DNA from: a beta proteobacterium AAP99 | GTDB lineage: Bacteria > Pseudomonadota > Gammaproteobacteria > Burkholderiales > Burkholderiaceae_C | Length of the DNA stretch: 64,000 nucleotides | Assembly: GCA_001295775.1 (NCBI GenBank) | Contig: LJIA01000002.1 | Location: 248,001-312,000 of the forward strand | Direction: 5' to 3' | Shown: piece after piece, positions 43,573-52,497 of the stretch | Numbering within the stretch: the first letter of the stretch is position 1 | Layout: the number at the start of each line of letters is the position of its first letter | Program-made: the position numbers and the translations under genes | The notes under the pieces: generated by a model | The model's input: the letters and a program-made list of their open reading frames with translations, nothing else | Databases searched by the model: none | What the model was told of the DNA's origin: nothing

Positions 43573-44706
43573 TCACCCCGCCAGCGCGCGGCCGATCAGG
43601 ATCTTCTGGATGTCGCTGGTGCCTTCGTAGATCTGCGCCACACGCACGTCGCGGTAGATGCGCTCGACCGGAAAGTCGCTCACATAGCCGTAGCCGCCCA
43701 GGGTCTGGATGGCGTCCGAGCACACGCGCTCGGCCATCTCGCTGGCCAGCAGCTTGGCCATGGCGGCTTCCTTCAGGCAGGGCTGGCCGGCGTCCTTGAG
43801 TGCGGCGGCGTGCCAGATGAGCTGGCGCGCGGCTTCGATGCGCATGGCCATGTCAGCCAGGCGGAACTGCACGGCCTGATGGTTGAACAGGGGCTGACCG
43901 AAGGCCTCGCGGTCCTTCGAGTACTGCAGTGCGCACTCGAAGGCGGCGCGCGCCATGCCCACGCACTGGCTGGCAATGCCGATGCGCCCGCCCTCCAGGC
44001 CGGACAGCGCCATCTTGTAGCCCGCGCCTTCCTCGCCCAGCAGATTGGCCGCGGGCACGCGGCAGTTCTCGAACAGGATCTGCGCCGTGTCGCTGGCGTG
44101 CTGGCCCATCTTGTCTTCCACGCGGGCAACGACGTAGCCGGGTGTCTTCGTCTCCACGATGAAGGCGGAGATGCCCTTCTTGCCGGCCGCCTTGTCCGTC
44201 ACGGCAAAGACGATGGCCACATCGCCATGCTTGCCGCTGGTGATGAACTGCTTCACGCCGTTGAGCACGTAGTGGTCGCCGTCACGCGCGGCCGTGGTGC
44301 GCAGCGCGCTGGCATCGCTGCCCACATGCGGCTCGGTCAGGGCAAAGGCGCCGAGCATCTCGCCGCGCGCCAGGGGCACGAGGTACTGCTGCTTCTGCGC
44401 CTCGCTGCCAAAGCTCATGAGGATCGAGCACACGGGGCAGTTGTTCACGCTCACCACCGTGCTGGTGGCGCCGTCGCCGGCCGCGATCTCTTCAAGAATG
44501 ACCGCCAGCGAGACATAGTCCAGCCCGGCGCCGCCGTAGGTGTCCGGCACGCAGATGCCGTAGCAGCCCAGCTCGGCCAGGCCCTTCAACTCGGCGGCCG
44601 GGAAGTGGTGCGTCTTGTCCCACTCGGCCGCCTTGGGGGCGATGTGGTCCTGCACGTAGGCGCGCACGGCGTCGCGCACCATGTTCTGGTCTTCAGTGAG
44701 CAGCAT
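43573..44706 (-). CDS. Acyl-CoA dehydrogenase
   Basis: A 377-residue flavoprotein of the short/medium-chain type. Features: GCYGICVPDTYGGAGLDYVS, FALTEPHVGSDASALRTTAA (FAD/substrate loop), YVLNGVKQFITSGKHGDVAI, SKDREAFGQPLFNHQAVQFR, QTLGGYGYVSDFPVERIYRD and the catalytic base Glu361 in IYEGTSDIQKI. It introduces the first double bond in beta-oxidation or branched-chain acyl-CoA breakdown. It starts three bases after the stop of the NTF2-like gene, in one operon. Confidence 0.92.
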   Translation of the reverse strand: MLLTEDQNMVRDAVRAYVQDHIAPKAAEWDKTHHFPAAELKGLAELGCYGICVPDTYGGAGLDYVSLAVILEEIAAGDGATSTVVSVNNCPVCSILMSFGSEAQKQQYLVPLARGEMLGAFALTEPHVGSDASALRTTAARDGDHYVLNGVKQFITSGKHGDVAIVFAVTDKAAGKKGISAFIVETKTPGYVVARVEDKMGQHASDTAQILFENCRVPAANLLGEEGAGYKMALSGLEGGRIGIASQCVGMARAAFECALQYSKDREAFGQPLFNHQAVQFRLADMAMRIEAARQLIWHAAALKDAGQPCLKEAAMAKLLASEMAERVCSDAIQTLGGYGYVSDFPVERIYRDVRVAQIYEGTSDIQKILIGRALAG

Positions 44707-44709
44707 GAT

Positions 44710-45117
44710 TCAGAGCTTCGTGATGTCTTCTTCGTAGGCGGTGCACAGCAGCACGCGGATGGCGTCGCTCGCTGCGCCCGGCGGTGTCTTGAGCTGGTAG
44801 CCCGTGCGGAAGGATTGCAGCACAGTGCCGCCCGAACCCTCTATCACCCAGGCGACATTGACGAAGGCGTCGTCTGCGCCCATGGGCACGACATCCAGGA
44901 TGCGGTGTTGCGCGCGCACGTAGCCCGCCTTGCGATAGACCTCGCACAGCTCGCGCATATTGGCCGCAACGGCTGCGGCGTCTGTCCACCAAGTCACCCC
45001 GCGCGCATCGGCAATACCGCTAGGCACGTGCCAGAGCGCGGCCACGGCGTCGCCGTCCAGCGCGTCGAAGGCAGCGGTGTAGCGGTCGAAGAAGCGCAGG
45101 ATGTCGGCGCGGGTCAT
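44710..45117 (-). CDS. NTF2/SnoaL-like protein
   Basis: A 135-residue single-domain protein with the cone fold of the SnoaL/NTF2 superfamily: ILRFFDRYTAAFDALDGDAV, AALWHVPSGIADARGVTWWT, and the later strand AFVNVAWVIEGSGGTVLQSF. Members are enzymes or ligand binders with varied roles. It is directly upstream of the acyl-CoA dehydrogenase gene (three bases apart), so it may serve the same pathway. Specific function unknown. Confidence 0.75.
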   Translation of the reverse strand: MTRADILRFFDRYTAAFDALDGDAVAALWHVPSGIADARGVTWWTDAAAVAANMRELCEVYRKAGYVRAQHRILDVVPMGADDAFVNVAWVIEGSGGTVLQSFRTGYQLKTPPGAASDAIRVLLCTAYEEDITKL

Positions 45118-45142
45118 GAACGCAATTGTCGCTCTCCATCCG

Positions 45143-46063
45143 TCAGCGCCTTGCCCGGTTCATCAGCACCACACCGGCCACGGCCAGTGCGCCGCCGATC
45201 AACAGTGAGCTATCCACCGGCTCGCCGAGCAGCAGAATGCTCGAACTGACGCCGAAGACCGGCACCAGGCTGATGTAGCTGGCTGCCGTGCCCGCGCCGA
45301 GGCGGGCCACGCCATCGAAGTACCAGGCGTAGGCCAGCACGGTCGCGCCCACCACGAGAAAGCCCATGGCTACCCAGACGGTTGGCGTCCAGGCCTTGGG
45401 GGCGACCAGCGCGGCGCTGCCGTCCAGCAAGAGCGCGGTGACGATCAGCAAAGCGGTGCCGAAGACGGCGCCCAAGGCCGTGCTGGTCACTGTGTCGATG
45501 CCCTTGAGCAGGCCGCGGCTGATAAGCGTATAGCCGGTCCAGGTGGCCACGCAGCCCAGCAGCAGCCATTCCCCCACGCCGAGCGCGCCGGCGAACAGGT
45601 GCCAGGGCGCACCGCGCGTGAGCACCGTGGCCGCGCCGAGAACAGCCATCAGCATGCCCAGACCGATCCGCCCGTTGAAGTGTTCCTTGAAGAGCCACAC
45701 GGCCAGCAGCGTGGTGAACACCGGGTTGGTCGTGACCACCAAGGCGGCCCGCGAGGCGGGGACAAGCTGCAGGCCGAGCATGAAGAACACGGCATAGCCG
45801 AACACGCCGACCGCCCCGGCCAGCGCCAGGCTGGCCCACTGCCGACCGCTCAGACGCGGCCAGCCGCGCGTGGCGAGCATCCAGACCAGCAGGATCAGCA
45901 CTGCGAATGCGAAGCGCCACGCAGCGGCTGTGAGCGGCGGCATGGACTGGGCCAGCACCTTGCCCGCAGGCCAGGACGCGCCCCAGAGCACAGCCATGCC
46001 AAGCAGCTTGGCATGCACACCGAGCAGTGGGCGGGTGACGGTAGTGGATGCAGATGCAGACAT
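45143..46063 (-). CDS. EamA (DMT) family transporter
   Basis: A 306-residue transporter with ten TM helices in two EamA repeats: GMAVLWGASWPAGKVLAQSM, AAWRFAFAVLILLVWML, PVFTTLLAVWLFKEHFNGRI in the first, and LAYAWYFDGVARLGAGTAAS, LVPVFGVSSSILLLGEPVDS in the second. Probable exporter of a small metabolite. ATG at 46063 is used; a GTG three codons upstream is possible. Single gene, 25 bases before the NTF2-like gene. Confidence 0.85.
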   Translation of the reverse strand: MSASASTTVTRPLLGVHAKLLGMAVLWGASWPAGKVLAQSMPPLTAAAWRFAFAVLILLVWMLATRGWPRLSGRQWASLALAGAVGVFGYAVFFMLGLQLVPASRAALVVTTNPVFTTLLAVWLFKEHFNGRIGLGMLMAVLGAATVLTRGAPWHLFAGALGVGEWLLLGCVATWTGYTLISRGLLKGIDTVTSTALGAVFGTALLIVTALLLDGSAALVAPKAWTPTVWVAMGFLVVGATVLAYAWYFDGVARLGAGTAASYISLVPVFGVSSSILLLGEPVDSSLLIGGALAVAGVVLMNRARR

Positions 46064-46348
46064 GCGGCGCACCGGGCGGTTAGGTGCCGGGTGTCAGTGA
46101 GAACGGTTGCGCAGCTTAGGCCGCAGGCAGTTGCGCATTGGCAGCGCAAGGCCGATTCGGCCCTCCGACCAGACCGGCCGCGGCGCCCCGGTCCATCCAG
46201 TTGATGCAGCTAAAGCATGCGAAGCCGAAGCCTTGCTTCAACCCGTTTGTTGTGCGCGCAGCGCAGGCTACGCACGGTTACACACGCCTTGAACGCGCGC
46301 GCGGCATGCTTGTCTCTGAGATCACTGTTCATCAACAAGGCTGAAACC

Positions 46349-46897
46349 ATGACCCACCACCGCGCTGCGCTCTCCCTGCCTGTGCTCGCCGGCTTGCTGC
46401 TTGCCGCGTGCAGCTCCCCCGCCACCTCTGGGCCGCCGCTTGCGCGCGTACAGATCGCGCCCACGGCGGCCGCGACGGCAGCGGCCATGAGTCCCGCAGG
46501 TCAGCTGGAATTCCGGCAAGCGGAAGGGGCGGTCTACGTCTCCGGGCGCATCACGGGGCTGAAGCCGAATGCTGTGCACGGGTTTCACATTCACGAGGTG
46601 GGGGACTGCGCGGGCGAGGGTATGGCCAGTCGCGGCCACTTCAATCCGGACGGCAAGAGCCACGGCATGCATGGTGCGGCCGACGCGCATGCCGGTGATC
46701 TGCCGGTACTCAAGGCCGATGCGAACGGCAATGTGGAGCTGCGCTTCGAGCTCAAGGGCGTGACCCTCGACGTGAGCCCGCGCGGCATCATCGGCCGCGC
46801 CGTGATCGTTCACCGCGATCCGGACGATTTCAAGACACAGCCCACCGGCAACTCCGGGCCGCGACCGGGCTGTGGCGTGATCGAAGCCGTGCGTTGA
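46349..46897 (+). CDS. sodC: Cu/Zn superoxide dismutase, lipoprotein
   Basis: A 182-residue periplasmic enzyme that dismutates superoxide. The leader ends with LLAAC (Cys21), so it is probably lipid-anchored. Metal ligands are seen in HGFHIHEVGDCAGEGMAS, RGHFNPDGKSHGMHG and DAHAGDLPVLKAD; the copper His and electrostatic loop are in GRAVIVHRDPDDF, and the disulfide Cys pair is in GDC and PGCGVIE. The start at 46349 is chosen because the signal peptide begins there. It converges with the ridA-like gene. Confidence 0.93.
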   Translation: MTHHRAALSLPVLAGLLLAACSSPATSGPPLARVQIAPTAAATAAAMSPAGQLEFRQAEGAVYVSGRITGLKPNAVHGFHIHEVGDCAGEGMASRGHFNPDGKSHGMHGAADAHAGDLPVLKADANGNVELRFELKGVTLDVSPRGIIGRAVIVHRDPDDFKTQPTGNSGPRPGCGVIEAVR

Positions 46898-46914
46898 GAT
46901 GCAGCGCGTGCGCC

Positions 46915-47301
46915 TCAGGACTGCCGCGCCGTGACTTCGATCTCGATCAGCATGCGCGGGTCCACCAGGCCCACCACCATCGCGGTTGCCGCCGGGCGCG
47001 CGCGGCCGAAGTATTCGCCGAAGATTGGCGCCACGCGATCGAAGTCCGCCGCATCGGTCAGCAGGTAGCGCACGCGGACGACATCGTCCAGCGTGCAGCC
47101 GGCCTTCTCCAGGGCCGCGCTGATGTTGGCAAAGCACTGGTGCGTCTGCGCGATCAGGTCGCTGTGGATTTCCATGCGCGTGTAGTCAAACCCGGTGGTG
47201 CCGGACACATGCACCCAGCCGTCCTGCACCACGGCCCGCGAATAGCCCGCGATGGCCTCGAAGGCCGAACCGCTGGAAATCAGGCGTTTGCCATTGCTCA
47301 T
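46915..47301 (-). CDS. RidA (YjgF/YER057c) family protein
   Basis: A 128-residue protein with the chorismate-mutase-like trimer fold: YSRAVVQDGWVHVSGTTGFD, LIAQTHQCFANISAALEKAG, LDDVVRVRYLLTDAADFDRV (containing the conserved Arg) and a final LIEIEVTA. RidA-type enzymes deaminate reactive enamines/imines from PLP enzymes; this member belongs to one of the Rid subgroups without proven activity. GAGG precedes the start. Confidence 0.85.
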   Translation of the reverse strand: MSNGKRLISSGSAFEAIAGYSRAVVQDGWVHVSGTTGFDYTRMEIHSDLIAQTHQCFANISAALEKAGCTLDDVVRVRYLLTDAADFDRVAPIFGEYFGRARPAATAMVVGLVDPRMLIEIEVTARQS

Positions 47302-47350
47302 TGATGCTTTCCTCAGTCGAGACGGCGCGCTCGGCCCTCAGGACCTCCCT

Positions 47351-48673
47351 CTAGACCCCCAGCGCGCTGCCCAGCATACCGAGCACGGCTGCGAGCATGG
47401 CCGCCGTGGCCAGCCAGCCCAGGACCCGATGCCGCCGCGTCAGCGTCCAGCGGCCGAGTACATCGGCGCGAGCCCCCATCCACATCATCACGACCATGAT
47501 CGGCACGGCGATCACGCCATTGACCACTGCGCTCCAGAACAGGGCCTTGATCGGGTCGATGCCCGTGAAGTCCAGCAGCACGCCGCCGGCGGTGGCCGCA
47601 ATCAGCACGCCATAGAAGCCCTTGGCCTCGCTGAAGTCGTGATCCAGGCCGCTGCGCCACTCCAGCACATCGGCCACTGCATAGGCTGCAGAGCCCGCCA
47701 GCACCGGGACGGCCAGCATGCCCGTGCCGATCACTCCCAGCGCGAACAGCAGGAAGGCGAACTGCCCGGCGATGGGCCGCAGCGCCTCGGCTGCCTGACG
47801 CGTCGTCTCGATCTCGGTGATGCCGTTCTGGTGCAGAGTCAGGGCGCAGGCCAGCATCACGCAGAAGGCGATCACGTTGGAGAAGACCATGCCGAAGCTG
47901 GTGTCCAGCTTGATGCGATACAGATGCTCGCGCGTGACGTGCGGCGTCTGCACCAGATGCGCAGACTCGGCGCGCTGGCGGCTCTCCGCCTCCTGCGCGG
48001 CCTGCCAAAAGAACAGGTAGGGGCTGATCGTGGTGCCGAGCACGGCCACCACGGTCAGCCAATAGCCCGAGCCGTGCCCCAGCTGCGGGATCACGGTCTG
48101 CAGCAGCACGCGTTCCCAGTTCACATGCAGCATGAGCACCACCGCCACATAGGCGAGCAGGGTCAGCGTCAGCCACTTGAGCAGGCGCACCATGCCCTCG
48201 TAGGAGAAGCGGATCGGCAGGATGATGCACAGCAGCGCGAAGATGATCGAATAGCCGTTGGCCGGGCCGCCCACCACGAGCTGCAGGCACTCGCCCATGG
48301 CGGCAATGTCAGCCGCGATGTTCAGGGTGTTGGCCATGACCAGCGCGGCCACGAGCACCATGGCCAGCCAGCGCGGCATGACCCGGCACATGGCCTTGGC
48401 CAGCCCTTCGCCCGTGAGCCAGCCGATGCGTGCGCTCACCATCTGGATGCCGATCATCAGCGGAGTGGTCAGGGCGGTGGTCCACAGCAGGCCGGCACCG
48501 TATTGGGCACCGGCCTGAGAGTAGGTGGCCAGACCCGAGGGGTCGTCATCCGCGGCACCCGTGATCAGACCCGGCCCGATCTGCTGACCCAGGTGGCGCA
48601 GGCGGCTGGGCAGGCGGCGGCCGAGGCGCCGCAGCAAGCCGATGGAACGGCGGTCGGAGTCTGCACGCGTCAT
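47351..48673 (-). CDS. NRAMP-family divalent metal transporter (NRMT-like)
   Basis: A 440-residue inner-membrane transporter with about 11 TM helices. In place of the classical DPGN motif of Mn/Fe NRAMPs it has GAADDDPSGLATYSQAGAQ, as in the NRAMP-related group thought to carry magnesium. Other landmarks are MANTLNIAADIAAMGECLQL in TM6 and GTTISPYLFFWQAAQEAESR. It starts directly from an ATG at 48673; no partner gene is close. Confidence 0.83.
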   Translation of the reverse strand: MTRADSDRRSIGLLRRLGRRLPSRLRHLGQQIGPGLITGAADDDPSGLATYSQAGAQYGAGLLWTTALTTPLMIGIQMVSARIGWLTGEGLAKAMCRVMPRWLAMVLVAALVMANTLNIAADIAAMGECLQLVVGGPANGYSIIFALLCIILPIRFSYEGMVRLLKWLTLTLLAYVAVVLMLHVNWERVLLQTVIPQLGHGSGYWLTVVAVLGTTISPYLFFWQAAQEAESRQRAESAHLVQTPHVTREHLYRIKLDTSFGMVFSNVIAFCVMLACALTLHQNGITEIETTRQAAEALRPIAGQFAFLLFALGVIGTGMLAVPVLAGSAAYAVADVLEWRSGLDHDFSEAKGFYGVLIAATAGGVLLDFTGIDPIKALFWSAVVNGVIAVPIMVVMMWMGARADVLGRWTLTRRHRVLGWLATAAMLAAVLGMLGSALGV

Positions 48674-48790
48674 GCGGGAGCGCTCGGTGAATGAGTGGTG
48701 GGGCGCTGCCCGCGCATGGGGCTGCAGTCGGCTTGAACCTTAGGCCCGTCGTGCTGAGGAATACCTGACGGCGCTCGGTCTGCCCGCGAT

Positions 48791-50209
48791 TCAGCCGGCG
48801 CTGCGGGGTGGGGTGGGGAAGCTGATGGTGACGCGCGTGCCTGGCCCGATCAGACCTGCTGGCAGGGTGTGCGCATGGCCGAGTTCGAGTTGGGCGCCAT
48901 GCATGTCCGCGATCTCGCGTACGATGGCCATGCCGAGGCCCGATCCACCCGTGCCGTCGGCATCCACGGCGCGGCTGCTTGCGCCACGCCAGAAGCGCTC
49001 GAACACGCGCTCGCGGTCCGCAGCAGGAATGCCGGGCCCGCTGTCCTCCACGCGGATCCAGGGTGTTCCGCCCAGGGTTCCGCAGCTCACCGTGACCTGC
49101 CCGCCGGGCGGCGTGTATCGAAGGGCGTTGTCAATCAGGTTGGCCGCCAGTTCGCGGATCAGCCACTCGACGCCCATGGGGCTGCAAGGCGCCAGATCAA
49201 AGCCCAGATCGATGTTGCGAGTGAGCGCGCGATCCAGGAAGCTGCTGGCCAGCTGCTCAAGCAGGGGTTCGACCGCCACCACGGCCATGACATGGCTGCT
49301 GCCCAGCTGCGGGTCGGCCCGCGCCAGGGTCAGGATCTGGTCGATCAGGTGCTTGAGCTGGTCCAGGCTGTCGGTGAGCCGCTGGCCGCGCTCGATCTCG
49401 CCGATCGCGCCCGGTTGCATCTGCGCCAGCTCGATCTGCGCCATCAGGCCGGCCACGGGCGTGCGCAACTGATGGGCGGCGTTGGCGAAGAAGGCCTGCT
49501 GGGCCGCGTCAGCCTGACGCTGCTGATCGAACAGGCGGTTCAGCGAGTTCACCAGCGGCTGCACTTCGTCGGGCTGATGGGCCGCAGGAATCGGCCGCAG
49601 GTCGCGCGGCGCGCGCTGCTCGATCTCTGCGCGCAGCTCGGTCAGTGGTTTGAGCGCGGTGTTCACTGCATAGATGACGATCAGCAGCGTGAGGATCACT
49701 AGCAGCAGCGAGGGCGCCAGCAAGGCGGTCAGGATGTTGCGCTGCGCGCGTTCACGCTTGTTCAGGGTCTCGGCCACCAGCGCGTGGGCGGGCCCCAGGG
49801 TGGTGGACAGCGTGACCCTCGCCACGCGCACCGGTCGATGATCGATCAGGTCGTCATAGACCTCGCGCATGCGGCCTGCATCCGGACGCAGGCGCAGCCC
49901 GGGGTCGCCGCGGACCAGCTCGCCCTTGGCGTCATAGACGGCCCATGCGACGAGATCCTCGCTGTCGGTCCGCAAAATCTTGTCAGCCTGGGACTGCAGA
50001 TCGACGCTGAGCGCATCGCTGTCGGTCTTGATCTCGCTGGACAGGGCCAGCGCATTGTTGAGCAGGGCCAGGTCGAATGCGGCCATGGTCGGCTGGACCG
50101 CGTTGCGGTAGTCCAGCGGCGTGCTGATCACCAGCAGCACGGCCAGCGGCACGAGCATCAGGAGGAGCAGGCGGCGCTTGAGGCCGCCCTTCGGGCTGCG
50201 CAGGGACAC
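48791..50209 (-). CDS. TctE-like sensor histidine kinase (copy 1)
   Basis: A 472-residue membrane kinase. TM1 at residues ~12-31, a 2CSK_N-type periplasmic domain (LDYRNAVQPTMAAFDLALLN, ADKILRTDSEDLVAWAVYD, VRVARVTLSTTLGPAHALVA), TM2 at ~161-182, HAMP-like region, HisKA with FFANAAHQLRTPVAG (phospho-His246), and HATPase with LAANLIDNALRYTPPGGQVT, DSGPGIPAADRERVFERFWR and GGSGLGMAIVREIADMHGA. A GTG start is needed. It follows its regulator gene and closes the operon that begins with the acyl-chemistry genes. It is closely related to the kinase at 53508. Confidence 0.88.
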   Translation of the reverse strand: MSLRSPKGGLKRRLLLLMLVPLAVLLVISTPLDYRNAVQPTMAAFDLALLNNALALSSEIKTDSDALSVDLQSQADKILRTDSEDLVAWAVYDAKGELVRGDPGLRLRPDAGRMREVYDDLIDHRPVRVARVTLSTTLGPAHALVAETLNKRERAQRNILTALLAPSLLLVILTLLIVIYAVNTALKPLTELRAEIEQRAPRDLRPIPAAHQPDEVQPLVNSLNRLFDQQRQADAAQQAFFANAAHQLRTPVAGLMAQIELAQMQPGAIGEIERGQRLTDSLDQLKHLIDQILTLARADPQLGSSHVMAVVAVEPLLEQLASSFLDRALTRNIDLGFDLAPCSPMGVEWLIRELAANLIDNALRYTPPGGQVTVSCGTLGGTPWIRVEDSGPGIPAADRERVFERFWRGASSRAVDADGTGGSGLGMAIVREIADMHGAQLELGHAHTLPAGLIGPGTRVTISFPTPPRSAG

Positions 50210-50254
50210 GACTTGCTTGACGTGGGCGCTGCGCGGATGCGCGCTGCAGCGCGA

Positions 50255-50935
50255 TCAGTGAGTGATCAGGGATTCTTCCAGACGATAGCCAAGACCACGC
50301 ACAGTCCGGATCGAAACCCCGGCCTGTTCGCCCAGCTTGGTGCGCAGCCGCGACACATAGACCTCGATCACGTTCGGATTGAGCTCGCCATCAAAGCCCG
50401 CCAGGCTGGCGAGCAACTTGTTCTTGGAGACGACATTGGGGGCGCTGAGCAGCAGCATTTCCAGCAGAGACCACTCGCGCGGCGCCAGATCCACCTCGAC
50501 GCCGGCGGCCGTGACCTGGCGCGTGGCACTGTTCATCTGCAGGCGGCCCAGGGCCAGGGTCGTCTCGGTCTGGTTGTGAGCCCGTCGAATCAGCGCACGC
50601 ACACGCGCCACCACTTCAGGCAGCCGATAGGGCTTGACCATGTAGTCGTCCGCCCCGGTGTTGAGACTCTCCACGCAGTCCTGGAGCCCATCGCGGGCGG
50701 TCAGCACCAGCACGGGAAGCTTCAGATTCTGCTTGCGCATCCAGCGGATCAGCGAAATGCCGTCGGCATGGGGCAGTCCGATGTCCACGAGCGCGAGATC
50801 CGGCGGCTCGCTGCCAAGGATGCCTTGCGCGATCTCGGCGCTGCCCGCGTGGTCCACTGTGAAGCCGGCGAGCTCGAAGCCCTGCTTCAGGCTGCAGGCC
50901 AGCAGCGGTTCATCTTCGACAACGAGAAGTCGCAT
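50255..50935 (-). CDS. OmpR/TctD-like response regulator (copy 1)
   Basis: A 226-residue regulator. Receiver domain MRLLVVEDEPLLACSLKQGF with Asp51 in LALVDIGLPHADGIS and Lys in DDYMVKPYRLPE; winged-helix output domain with APREWSLLEMLLLSAPNVVS, NPNVIEVYVSRLRTKLGEQ and SIRTVRGLGYRLEE. It begins 11 bases after the stop of the ketoacyl synthase gene, so it is very probably transcribed with it. About three quarters of residues match the regulator at 55039 on inspection. Confidence 0.9.
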   Translation of the reverse strand: MRLLVVEDEPLLACSLKQGFELAGFTVDHAGSAEIAQGILGSEPPDLALVDIGLPHADGISLIRWMRKQNLKLPVLVLTARDGLQDCVESLNTGADDYMVKPYRLPEVVARVRALIRRAHNQTETTLALGRLQMNSATRQVTAAGVEVDLAPREWSLLEMLLLSAPNVVSKNKLLASLAGFDGELNPNVIEVYVSRLRTKLGEQAGVSIRTVRGLGYRLEESLITH

Positions 50936-50946
50936 GGGGTCCTCCT

Positions 50947-52185
50947 TCAGTCTGCGCGTCGCGCAACAAGTACAGCATTGGTGCCGCCGAACGCAAACGA
51001 GTTCGACATCACCGCGTCGACGCCCTGTTCAAGACGGCGTGCCCGGTTCGGAACGCAGTCCAGATCGATCTCCGGATCCTGCTGCCTCAGGTGGGCCGTC
51101 GGTGGAAGCACGCCGCGCTGCAGGGCCTGGATGCTGATGGCCAGTTCAAGTGCGCCGGCGGCTCCCAGAAGATGCCCATGGAGCGCCTTGGTCGAGGAGG
51201 TCGGTGGCGGATGTTCGCCGAACACTGCGCGGATGGATTGTGCCTCGACCTTGTCGCCCGCCGTGGTCGCCGTGCCGTGCGCGTTGATGTAGCCCACGTC
51301 CTGCGGCTGCAGGCCGGCATCGCGCAGCGCCTGCTGCATGGCGCGGGTCTGCCCATCGACGTCCGGTTTGCTCAGGTGGCTTGCGTCTGCACTGCAGCCG
51401 TAGCCGGCCAGCTCGGCGAGCACACGCGCACCGCGCTGCCGGGCATGCTGCTCGGTCTCGAGCACGAAGGCCGCAGCGCCCTCGCCGAGGACCAGGCCAG
51501 TACGGGATAGATCAAAGGGCCGGCAGGCGCTGGCCGCCTCGCTGTCGCTGTAGCGCGCCAGCACGCCCATGGCCTGCCAGGCCCGGACCATGCCAGGCGC
51601 AATCAACGCTTCCGCCCCGCCCACGATGGCACAGTCCGCCTCGCCATGGCGCAGCAGGCGCAGCGCCTCCCCGATGGCCTGGGCCGACGAGGCGCAGGCA
51701 TTGCTCACCACGAGCACCGGGCCACGCAAGCCGTAGCGCAACGAGATGTGGGCGGCCGGCGCGTTGGTCATCGTCTTCACGACCGTGAGCGGCTCCAGAC
51801 GCTGTGCCGGCGTGGCCAGAAAGCGGTGATACGCGTCGTCGAGGGTGCCGGCGCCACCCATGCCCGTACCCCAATAGACCGCGGCGCGCGTGGCATCGAT
51901 CTGTTCTGAGACCAGCCCGGCCTGCGTGATGGCCTGCTGTGCCGCGTTCATGCCCATGCGCGCGATGCGGTCCATCTGATTGAGCTGCATCGGGGGGACA
52001 TCGCATTCAATCGCAGGGTCGACGCCAGCGGCAAGGAAGGGCGCCAGCCCGCGGGCCTCGTCACCCGCGCGAGCGCGCACACCGCTGGCGGCGGTGTCGA
52101 TGGAGGCAGCCAGGGACTGGAGATCGGCACCCATGGCACTGACGACTCCCATGCCCGTCACCATCACTCTGGCCTGCGCACGCAT
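50947..52185 (-). CDS. Beta-ketoacyl-ACP synthase (FabF-like)
   Basis: A 412-residue condensing enzyme with an intact Cys-His-His site: Cys164 in VLVVSNACASSAQAIGEAL, His303 in GYINAHGTATTAGDKVEAQS and His338 in STKALHGHLLGAAGALE, with Lys333 before it. The N-terminus is VMVTGMGVVSAMGADLQSL. It should elongate or transfer an acyl group held on the acyl carrier protein encoded just upstream. The ATG at 52185 is preferred over a GTG three codons earlier because GGAG lies eight bases before it. A private set rather than bulk fatty acid synthesis is suggested by the neighbours. Confidence 0.9.
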   Translation of the reverse strand: MRAQARVMVTGMGVVSAMGADLQSLAASIDTAASGVRARAGDEARGLAPFLAAGVDPAIECDVPPMQLNQMDRIARMGMNAAQQAITQAGLVSEQIDATRAAVYWGTGMGGAGTLDDAYHRFLATPAQRLEPLTVVKTMTNAPAAHISLRYGLRGPVLVVSNACASSAQAIGEALRLLRHGEADCAIVGGAEALIAPGMVRAWQAMGVLARYSDSEAASACRPFDLSRTGLVLGEGAAAFVLETEQHARQRGARVLAELAGYGCSADASHLSKPDVDGQTRAMQQALRDAGLQPQDVGYINAHGTATTAGDKVEAQSIRAVFGEHPPPTSSTKALHGHLLGAAGALELAISIQALQRGVLPPTAHLRQQDPEIDLDCVPNRARRLEQGVDAVMSNSFAFGGTNAVLVARRAD

Positions 52186-52199
52186 TGGTCGCACTCCGT

Positions 52200-52454
52200 T
52201 CAGGCGGGAACCGGCTGCGCTTGCGGCGCGCGCAGGCGATCCACCAGACGGGCAAAGCCAGCCAGAGTCGGATCCTGCTGTGCAGCGTCGAAGTCGATGT
52301 TCACGCTGAATGCATCCTCGACCTTGAAGATGAAGTCGACCATCGTGAGCGAATCCATGCCCATCTCGGCAAAGGGGGTGTCGTCCTTGACGGCATCCGC
52401 CGGCAGGCCGAATTCCTGGGTGATCAGATCGCGAATGCTTTGCAGGGTGTTCAT
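52200..52454 (-). CDS. Acyl carrier protein
   Basis: An 84-residue ACP: MNTLQSIRDLITQEFGLPAD, AVKDDTPFAEMGMDSLTMVD, FIFKVEDAFSVNIDF. Ser35 in the GMDSL motif is the 4'-phosphopantetheine site. It is more divergent than the housekeeping AcpP (no run of DSLDTVEL) and carries a short C-terminal tail (RAPQAQPVPA). It lies 14 bases before the ketoacyl synthase, its likely partner. Confidence 0.9.
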   Translation of the reverse strand: MNTLQSIRDLITQEFGLPADAVKDDTPFAEMGMDSLTMVDFIFKVEDAFSVNIDFDAAQQDPTLAGFARLVDRLRAPQAQPVPA

Positions 52455-52497
52455 GGCTTGCTCTCTCCTCGGGGTGGTGCTTCGTGCGGATGGAACT

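Noticed and set aside
47252-48694. A 480-codon open frame on the plus strand
   Set aside because: Antisense of the NRAMP-type transporter gene, rich in His/Gln as expected from reversed membrane-protein codons.
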